DNA from: JAUWCW01 sp030609125 [NCBI: Candidatus Rokuibacteriota bacterium]
Lineage (GTDB): Bacteria; JAUVQV01
Direction of reading: 5' to 3'
DNA length: 6,904 nucleotides
Assembly (NCBI GenBank): GCA_030609125.1
Contig: JAUWCW010000105.1
Coordinates: 1-6,904, forward strand
Each line of letters begins with the position of its first letter. Within the stretch, counting starts at the first letter, position 1. This document shows, in pieces, positions 1-5,370 of the stretch. The notes under the pieces were generated by a model, which was not told where the DNA came from, searched no databases, and worked only from the letters and a program-made list of their open reading frames with translations. The position numbers were made by a program, and so were the translations under genes.

Positions 1-1
1 C

Positions 2-1807
2 TCCTATCTTGTCACGGGGGGGTTGGTTCTTCTGGTCGGGATGGCGCCTTCCGGGAGGAGGTCCCTTCTCGCCAGGCCCGCGCTGGCGGGGGCGCTGATC
101 GGCCTCACCGGCTTCATCCCGCTGCTGAAGGTCTCGGGGTGGGTCTCCACGGGGGCGGGAGACTGGGGCGGGCTTTCCATCACCGCCGTCCCCGGACATG
201 CGAGGATCTTTCTGGAGCGGCTGCCGAAGCTCTTTCTGTGGCCCGTCGACACACCCGGGATCCTGCTGAAGGCGTCCCTTGCCTCCTGGCTGGCGGCGGC
301 GGCCCTCTACGCCGTCAAGGTGGTGTCGGAACGGCGCAGGAAGGCGCGGCTGAAGGCTCTTGTGCCGTTGCTCTTCGCCGCCGTCTTTCTTCCCCTCTAC
401 CTCGTCCATCCCCTGGCGGCGGCAGGAGCGCCGCGCTACCTGATCCCCCTGGCGACGACAGTCACCGCCGCCTTTTTCGGGGGGGGAGTCTCGCACCGGT
501 GGAGGGCCGTGCGGTGGGCGGCCTACGTGCTGCTCGCCGTCTGGACGCTCTTCAACACGGCTTCCGCTCTGCAGACGGCGGAGGTGAGGGTGAAGTCCAA
601 GAGGAACGTGGTCCTACGGAGGACGAAGATCATCGAGCAGGCGGAGGAAGCGGGCCTGCGCCACCTGATGATCCTGGGGTCCCACAACGACGGGCACAAC
701 GGACAGTCCCTGACGTTCTACGCCGGGGACAGGGTGCGGTACGTCTCGTCCACCCTGGAGCGATACTATCCCGCCGCCGTGTCGGCCGAGCTCGATCCCC
801 GGGCGGGATTCATTTTCAGGGCGGGGCACCTGCCGAAAGTCGAGCGGTCCCTCTCCTCGGCGGGCATCTTCTCCTTCAGCGAGAGGAGCTTCGAGTGGAC
901 GACCATCTATGATATGAAGGTGCCCCACGCGAGGCACCGCTCCGTTCTCCCCGGAGAGATGGTCATCGAGGTGGAAGGCGCCGCCGGGGGCGGCAGGGGG
1001 GGGAGCCTCGCCGATCGCCGTGCCGGGACGGATGTCGAGGGCGTAGCCGGCGGAGGCCGGGTGACCATCACCGCCGGCCTGGACCGACCCCGGCGCATTG
1101 GTGCTCTCTGGCTGACCTCCGGCGACTCCAGCCGGCTCCCCCGCACCTTCCGGGTCAGCACGTCCATGGATGGGGTGGAGTACACCCCCGTCGGGCCCCG
1201 GCACCGGAACGTCCTGCCCACCTACATCTCCGGGAACCGGGTCTACATGATGGGATACCACGCCCGAACAGAGCTGCGCTTCAGCCCCGTGGAGGCGCGG
1301 TTCGTCAGGGTCAGGGTCGGAAGGGAGGGGAACACGTCTCCGGACTGGTCCGTCAATGAGCTCTTTCTCTTCGAGCACCAGGGCCCCTCCGGGCCGGTGG
1401 CCGACGCTGAAGTCGAGAAGATCACCCGGAGCCTGTCGGCGGAGGCGACTGACTTCACCGTCGCCGACCGCTGGCTCAGTGCCCGGCTAGGCGCGAGGCT
1501 CGCCTCCGGTGACGGTCCACCCCCGGTCTTCCCGCTTTTCAACCCCCGTCACCGTCACACCCTGATAAGCCGAACGGTGGCTCCCCGTCCCGGGCTGGCC
1601 GTCGTGGTGGAGAGGTCCGTGGCGGAGGAGGCTGCCCTTGTCCTTGAAGAGGCGCTCCTCCCGGGGACCTCGCTGGGGCGGGTGGATCTTCCCCACTACA
1701 CCCTTTTCACATTCCGGGGGCCGGATTCGGCCTTCGAAGGTGCCGGCATGTCCCTGCAGTGGAACGGCCACGTTATACTGCGGGACGACACCTCGGGTGG
1801 AGAATAA
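2..1807 (+). CDS. Membrane glycosyltransferase-like protein, C-terminal part, with discoidin-like domain (5' partial)
   Basis: The frame is already open at base 2, so the start lies outside the window; the TTG at 23 is internal to a hydrophobic run. About six hydrophobic segments are visible: the edge (2-40) and near 65-133, 278-325, 359-427, 437-490 and 509-571. After these comes a soluble part of roughly 400 residues, probably on the outer face of the membrane. This layout resembles the C-terminal half of GT-C (ArnT/PMT-like) transferases, which use polyprenyl-phosphate sugars. The catalytic acidic residues expected in the first periplasmic loop would be upstream, so activity cannot be judged. 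Bases 1055-1375 look like an F5/8 type C (discoidin) domain: FRVSTSMDG near 1151, and a terminal pattern ARFVRVRVG followed by NELFLFE. The last 140 residues (including FTVADRWLSARL) form a further soluble segment. The next gene starts 2 nt after the stop. Discoidin assignment is fairly secure; the glycosyltransferase role is inferred from architecture and context. Confidence 0.72.
   Translation, partial: SYLVTGGLVLLVGMAPSGRRSLLARPALAGALIGLTGFIPLLKVSGWVSTGAGDWGGLSITAVPGHARIFLERLPKLFLWPVDTPGILLKASLASWLAAAALYAVKVVSERRRKARLKALVPLLFAAVFLPLYLVHPLAAAGAPRYLIPLATTVTAAFFGGGVSHRWRAVRWAAYVLLAVWTLFNTASALQTAEVRVKSKRNVVLRRTKIIEQAEEAGLRHLMILGSHNDGHNGQSLTFYAGDRVRYVSSTLERYYPAAVSAELDPRAGFIFRAGHLPKVERSLSSAGIFSFSERSFEWTTIYDMKVPHARHRSVLPGEMVIEVEGAAGGGRGGSLADRRAGTDVEGVAGGGRVTITAGLDRPRRIGALWLTSGDSSRLPRTFRVSTSMDGVEYTPVGPRHRNVLPTYISGNRVYMMGYHARTELRFSPVEARFVRVRVGREGNTSPDWSVNELFLFEHQGPSGPVADAEVEKITRSLSAEATDFTVADRWLSARLGARLASGDGPPPVFPLFNPRHRHTLISRTVAPRPGLAVVVERSVAEEAALVLEEALLPGTSLGRVDLPHYTLFTFRGPDSAFEGAGMSLQWNGHVILRDDTSGGE
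1799..1802 (+). promoter_or_regulatory. Ribosome binding site for the FrhB-like gene
   Basis: GGAG sits 7 nt before the ATG at 1810, inside the last codons of the upstream gene. It supports 1810 rather than the in-frame ATG at 1759, which would overlap the upstream gene by about 49 nt and adds a tail ahead of the protein that resembles no family member. Confidence 0.7.
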
Positions 1808-1809
1808 CG

Positions 1810-3189
1810 ATGCGGGCAGAGAAGAAGAAATCCCACGGCGACCGCTACCGCGACGTGGGCGGTATCATCAGGATAGTCAGGGAGGGACTTTGCCATCGCT
1901 GCGGAGCCTGCATCGGGATCTGTCCCGCCGGCACTTTCGACGTCGGCCCCGGCGGTTACCCTGTCCAGGTGGGAAAGTGTGTCGAATGCGACAAGTGTGT
2001 CCAGGTCTGTTCGGGGATCGGCGTCGACTATCCCGTTCTCGGGGCCGCTCTCTACGGGGAGGGGTACCGGTACGGGCAGTTCCTGGGCCCGGTGAAGGCG
2101 GCCTATGTCGGGTACTCCCTGGACGACGAGATCCGGTGGAGAGGGACGAGCGGCGGCCTGGTCACCCAGCTCCTTGTCCATCTCCTTGAAAGCGGGCGGA
2201 TCACGGGGGCCCTGGTGGTCGTTAATGATCCAGGTGACCCGGCCATGGCGAAGGGGGTCATCGCCAGGAGCCGGGAGGAGCTGATGACGGCGGCCCAGTC
2301 GAAGTACACCACCTCGCCGAGCCTGGCCGCACTGAGAGATCTGAAGGGAGAGAAGGGGCGTATTGCCGTCGTGTGCGTCCCCTGCCAGGTTCATGCCCTT
2401 CGCAAGGCCTTCGCCTTCGACCGTAAGCTGGGGCGGAGGATATCTCTTGTCATCGGCCTGTACTGCCACTTCAAACTCGACGACTCGGCCTCGCGTGAGC
2501 TGGCTGCCGTGACCTCTCGGGGTCGCCATGCCCGACGGGTGTGGTACCGCCGGAAGGATGGGCAGGGGTGGCCGCACAACACCGTCGAGATCGATTTTTC
2601 CGACGGGTCCCACTGGCGGTCTCCCCTCGGCCCGGCGGACACGGTCAACATCCTGTCCCACGTTACTCCCTTGGGGCGGTGCCTGACCTGTCTCGATGTG
2701 ACCTCAGAGCTGGCGGACATCTCCGTCGGGGACCCCTGGATACGGAACGAAGAGGGGAGATGGAAGTATTCCGCCCCCGGCGGGTTGTCGAGTGTCATCG
2801 CCCGCTCCAAGGAGGGAGAGGCCGCCCTGCGCTCCGCCGTGGAGGCAGGCAGGATCAGCCTGAAGCCCATCCCGGCGGAGGAGATCGAAGCCGGGCAGCA
2901 CGCGATCATGGACGAGAAGAAGAACCGCATCCCCTTCCGGCTGGCATTGATGAGGTTCGCCGGCCGTCGGGTGCCTGCATACCCGATGCCGCTGCCTCCG
3001 GCGGACGCCAGGATAGTCCTTCAGGAATCGATCTTTCTCCTCCTCCGCCTGCTGCCGGCCCTGGGCCCGGTGCGGAGGCTCCTCCTGAGGCTGGCCTTCT
3101 CTCCCTGGGGCCAGGGCGTCATGAGAAGGAGGAGGGCGCAGAAGGGGAGGAAGGCGGCCGCGCAAGGGAAGAAGGAGGTGAAGAGTTGA
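1810..3189 (+). CDS. FrhB-family (coenzyme F420 hydrogenase/dehydrogenase beta subunit-like) iron-sulfur protein
   Basis: This 459-residue cytosolic protein starts with two ferredoxin-type motifs: CHRCGACIGICP (Cys28, 31, 34, 38) and CVECDKCVQVC (Cys57, 60, 63, 67), enough for two [4Fe-4S] clusters. The FrhB/FdhB N- and C-terminal domains follow. Recognisable parts are RGTSGGLVTQLL near residues 111-122, CVPCQVHALRK at 189-199, GLYCHF at 216-221, CLTC at 291-294 and the ELADISVGDPW block at 300-310. The last 25 residues are strongly basic (RRRRAQKGRK and onward). Family members bind a flavin and pass electrons between F420, ferredoxin or another carrier and a substrate; many bacterial copies occur in exopolysaccharide loci next to pyruvyl transferases, with unknown substrates. 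No pyruvyl transferase is seen here. The stop overlaps the TTG start of the radical SAM gene (TTGA), so the two products may work together. Family assignment is strong; F420 use is not shown, and the substrate is unknown. Confidence 0.9.
   Translation: MRAEKKKSHGDRYRDVGGIIRIVREGLCHRCGACIGICPAGTFDVGPGGYPVQVGKCVECDKCVQVCSGIGVDYPVLGAALYGEGYRYGQFLGPVKAAYVGYSLDDEIRWRGTSGGLVTQLLVHLLESGRITGALVVVNDPGDPAMAKGVIARSREELMTAAQSKYTTSPSLAALRDLKGEKGRIAVVCVPCQVHALRKAFAFDRKLGRRISLVIGLYCHFKLDDSASRELAAVTSRGRHARRVWYRRKDGQGWPHNTVEIDFSDGSHWRSPLGPADTVNILSHVTPLGRCLTCLDVTSELADISVGDPWIRNEEGRWKYSAPGGLSSVIARSKEGEAALRSAVEAGRISLKPIPAEEIEAGQHAIMDEKKNRIPFRLALMRFAGRRVPAYPMPLPPADARIVLQESIFLLLRLLPALGPVRRLLLRLAFSPWGQGVMRRRRAQKGRKAAAQGKKEVKS
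3174..3178 (+). promoter_or_regulatory. Ribosome binding site that selects a TTG start
   Basis: GGAGG ends 7 nt before the TTG at 3186 but 22 nt before the ATG at 3201. This spacing favours TTG as the start of the radical SAM gene, placing it in a 4-nt TTGA overlap with the upstream stop codon. Confidence 0.7.
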
Positions 3190-4778
3190 CTGAAATAGCG
3201 ATGGATTGTCTTCTCGTTCATGTCCCGAAGGAGCAGACTTACTACCCTCCGCTCAATATCTATCGAAGCTGCAACCAGATGTCGCTCGGTTTGATGGCCC
3301 TGGCCGACCTGGCCGACCGCAGCGGATTCCGGACGCGCGTCGTCCACGTCGGTGTCGAGAAAGCCCTCGACGGGAACTTCTCCTTCGCGGGGTACCTGCG
3401 CCGCCACCGGCCGCGGGCGATAGGCTTCTCCCTGCAGTTCCATCACGGCCTGGTCGACACCCTGGCTCTGGCGGCGGAGGCCCGTCGGGCCCTGCCGGAG
3501 GCCTTCCTCTTCCTGGGAGGATTCACGGCGACCTTTTTCGGCCGAGAGATCATGGAGACGGCACCGTCGGTCGACGCGGTGGTCAAGGGTGACAGCGAGG
3601 TCCCCCTCCTGGCTCTCCTGGAAGAGCTGGTCAAGGACGGTGCCCGCCGGCTGGCGAAAGTGCCCAATCTCCTCTGGCGGCGGGACGGTGTCGTGGCCGA
3701 AAACGAGCAGTCCTACGTGACGACGGAGGATATGCTGAACGAAATGAGGTACACGCGTCTTGAACTCCTCGACCACGCTGAAACCTACTTTCGGCTCCCG
3801 AAAGCTTTCATGGTGACCAACCTCCCCTCCCCGCTCAACATGAAGTTCAATTCACTCCCGTGGAAAGCGAAAAGAAGTATGTTCCTGGGGTTTCCGGTGG
3901 GGCGCGGCTGCGTGTCCAACTGCTGTTATTGCGGCGGCGGGTCTCGCGCCCAGCGGCATATCAACCGTCGCCGCGGGGTCATTTTCAGGAAACCCGAAAA
4001 GGTGGTGGAAACCATCGAGGAGCTCCGGCAGCACGGCTTCAGAAGCTGCTACCTGAGTTTTGACCCCCGCCCGTGGAGTCAACCTTACTACCTGGAACTG
4101 TTTCGCCTCATGCGGCGTAGAAAACTGGAATTCGGCTTTCACTTCTCGGCGTGGAATCTGCTTTCCCGGGAGCTCCTGGACGAGTTCGCCAGGCTTCCCG
4201 GGGAGGATTCGGCCTATCTCGTCAGTCCCGAATCCGGTTCGGAGCGCGTGCGCAGGGCCGTCCGGGGACAGGCCTACACCAACCTGGAGCTGCTCGAAAA
4301 TCTGGAGTATGCGGACCGCCTGGGAATACGGACAGTGGTGTATTTCTCCCTCGGGGGGTTCGAAAGGAGCCGGGAGGACCTGGAGGCGACCCTCGCCCTC
4401 AAGGATGAGATCGGCAGGAAGATCCGCCGCGCCAGGGTGGAAGCTTTCCTGGTTGAGACCGAGCCCGGCTCTCCCTGGCATCTCGATCCGGAAAAATACG
4501 GGATCAAGCTGCAGCGCCGCTCCCTGGCGGACTTCCTCAGGGATCACTCGTCGCCGTCATACAGTTCCATGACCAGCCTGGGATACACCACCGGCTTTTT
4601 CGGCGACCCCGGAATTTCCCCCGAGGAGTTCGGGGAGCGGATGCTGAAACTGCGGTGCCGTCACTTTTGCGACCAGAGAATCAAGTGCGCCCTTTTGAAA
4701 GGCTTCTGGTTCCTGGGCAGGTCCTGCGGCCTCGCTCCCGGCAGAGGGACCCACCGTTCCGGTCAGGAGCGGGGTTGA
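3186..4778 (+). CDS. B12-binding-domain radical SAM protein
   Basis: The protein has 530 residues from the TTG start; the ATG at 3201 would shorten it by 5. Residues about 30-150 resemble a Rossmann-like cobalamin-binding domain: LGLMALADLADRSGFRTRVV, then AIGFSLQFH, LFLGGFTATFF and AVVKGDSEVPLLALLEEL, the usual order in B12-radical SAM enzymes. No DxHxxG histidine motif is seen, so any cobalamin may be bound without a lower histidine ligand, as in many family members. The radical SAM core begins near residue 238 with GRGCVSNCCYC (Cys242, Cys246, Cys249; CxxxCxxC), followed by a beta-strand pattern and SPESGSERVRRAVRG (347-361), typical of this group. A C-terminal region has further cysteines at 491, 495, 501 and 514 that could bind another cluster. 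Such enzymes cleave S-adenosylmethionine and often methylate unactivated carbons or rearrange carbon skeletons. The gene is coupled to the FrhB-like gene, a possible electron donor. The class is clear; the reaction and substrate are unknown. Confidence 0.9.
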   Translation: MTEIAMDCLLVHVPKEQTYYPPLNIYRSCNQMSLGLMALADLADRSGFRTRVVHVGVEKALDGNFSFAGYLRRHRPRAIGFSLQFHHGLVDTLALAAEARRALPEAFLFLGGFTATFFGREIMETAPSVDAVVKGDSEVPLLALLEELVKDGARRLAKVPNLLWRRDGVVAENEQSYVTTEDMLNEMRYTRLELLDHAETYFRLPKAFMVTNLPSPLNMKFNSLPWKAKRSMFLGFPVGRGCVSNCCYCGGGSRAQRHINRRRGVIFRKPEKVVETIEELRQHGFRSCYLSFDPRPWSQPYYLELFRLMRRRKLEFGFHFSAWNLLSRELLDEFARLPGEDSAYLVSPESGSERVRRAVRGQAYTNLELLENLEYADRLGIRTVVYFSLGGFERSREDLEATLALKDEIGRKIRRARVEAFLVETEPGSPWHLDPEKYGIKLQRRSLADFLRDHSSPSYSSMTSLGYTTGFFGDPGISPEEFGERMLKLRCRHFCDQRIKCALLKGFWFLGRSCGLAPGRGTHRSGQERG

Positions 4779-4810
4779 ATCAGCTGGGAGAGCGGCGCTC
4801 CTTTCTGACC
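4761..4810. terminator. Imperfect inverted repeat across the convergent stops; possible two-way terminator
   Basis: GGTCA plus GGAGCG (4761-4771) can pair with CGCTCC (4796-4801) and TGACC (4806-4810), with a 4-nt bulge (TTTC, 4802-4805) and a 24-nt loop that contains both stop codons. There is no proper T-tract on either side, so it is not a standard intrinsic terminator. It could slow polymerase or protect 3' ends, or be chance in GC-rich DNA. Confidence 0.25.
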
Positions 4811-5370
4811 CTCGCCGGATTCCCGAAGACCACCGCGAGGGGGGGGAGATCGTCCCGGACGACGGAATGGGCGCCGACCACCGTGTCGTGGCCGACGCGC
4901 ACGCCGGGGAAGACGCGCACCCTCACGCCGAGCCAGCATCCATCCTCGACCACCGTAGGCTTTTCGGCGAGCCCTGCCCCCTCTTCCCCGGTGCGGTCTC
5001 CGATAGTGCTGTACGCCGCCAGCAGGACGTGCTCGCCCAGGTAGAGGCCGGCGCCTCCGTCGAGTCCGCAGAAGCCGCTGATGTTGGAGCCCGATCCTAT
5101 CTCAATGGAGCCCACTCCGGCGCGCAGGACTGTCCCCGAGCCGACAAACACCCCGTCGCCAAGAACGATGCGGGAACTCCCGGCGCCTCCGGCGTCGAGG
5201 ACACAGCGGTCGCCGAGAATCACCCCGTCACCCAGACTGATCCGGTCGGGCCGCCCCATCTGCAGATCGCGCCCGAAGATGACACCCCTGCCGCAGCGGG
5301 CGAAGGCGTGCCGCAGTCCCCGCCGGCGCAGGATGAGCCCCAGTGCCCCGGGAAAAGAGAGAACCCTCAC
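4780..5370 (-). CDS. Left-handed beta-helix (hexapeptide-repeat) acyltransferase-like protein
   Basis: This 196-residue protein starts at GTG (5370), which overlaps the stop of the upstream amidotransferase gene as GTGA; GGAG (complement of 5377-5380) lies 6 nt before it. From about residue 43 the sequence shows hexapeptide repeats: ISLGDGVILGD, IVLGDGVFVGSGTVL, IEIGSGSNISG, LYLGEHVLLAAY, and after a loop VVEDGCWLGVRVRVFPGVRVGHDTVVGAHSVV. It ends with PPLAVVFGNPARVRKE, the usual end of the LbetaH fold in WcaF/maltose O-acetyltransferase-like enzymes. These usually act as trimers and move acetyl from acetyl-CoA onto a sugar hydroxyl or amine. The loop at residues 119-131, where relatives commonly have a DHDH-type motif with the catalytic histidine, reads as STIGDRTGEEGAG and has none; the only histidines downstream of the N-terminal region are 114, 161 and 168. 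The fold is clear, but catalysis and substrate are uncertain. The gene ends 1 nt from the convergent radical SAM gene. Confidence 0.85.
   Translation of the reverse strand: MRVLSFPGALGLILRRRGLRHAFARCGRGVIFGRDLQMGRPDRISLGDGVILGDRCVLDAGGAGSSRIVLGDGVFVGSGTVLRAGVGSIEIGSGSNISGFCGLDGGAGLYLGEHVLLAAYSTIGDRTGEEGAGLAEKPTVVEDGCWLGVRVRVFPGVRVGHDTVVGAHSVVRDDLPPLAVVFGNPARVRKERRSPS

Noticed and set aside
614-1378. Minus-strand open frame of 254 codons opposite the membrane gene
   Set aside because: Composition is that of a GC-rich shadow frame; the plus-strand frame has clear membrane segments and a discoidin-like domain.
1759-1809. Upstream ATG for the FrhB-like gene
   Set aside because: It overlaps the membrane gene and lacks a site as well placed as the GGAG before the ATG at 1810.
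1696-2661. Long open frame on the minus strand (321 codons)
   Set aside because: It runs antisense across the end of the membrane gene and the start of the FrhB-like gene, shows no recognisable domain, and is rich in Pro, Arg and Gly as expected for a shadow frame in GC-rich DNA.
2541-3185. In-frame upstream extension of the radical SAM gene
   Set aside because: It would overlap the FrhB-like gene by over 600 nt; its sequence is low complexity, and the Shine-Dalgarno site points to TTG at 3186.
3021-3776. Minus-strand open frame of 251 codons opposite the FrhB/radical SAM junction
   Set aside because: No family features; it covers two well-supported plus-strand genes.
3852-4547. Minus-strand open frame of 231 codons opposite the radical SAM core
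   Set aside because: It is antisense to the CxxxCxxC motif and the rest of a clearly coding region, and has no recognisable motif.
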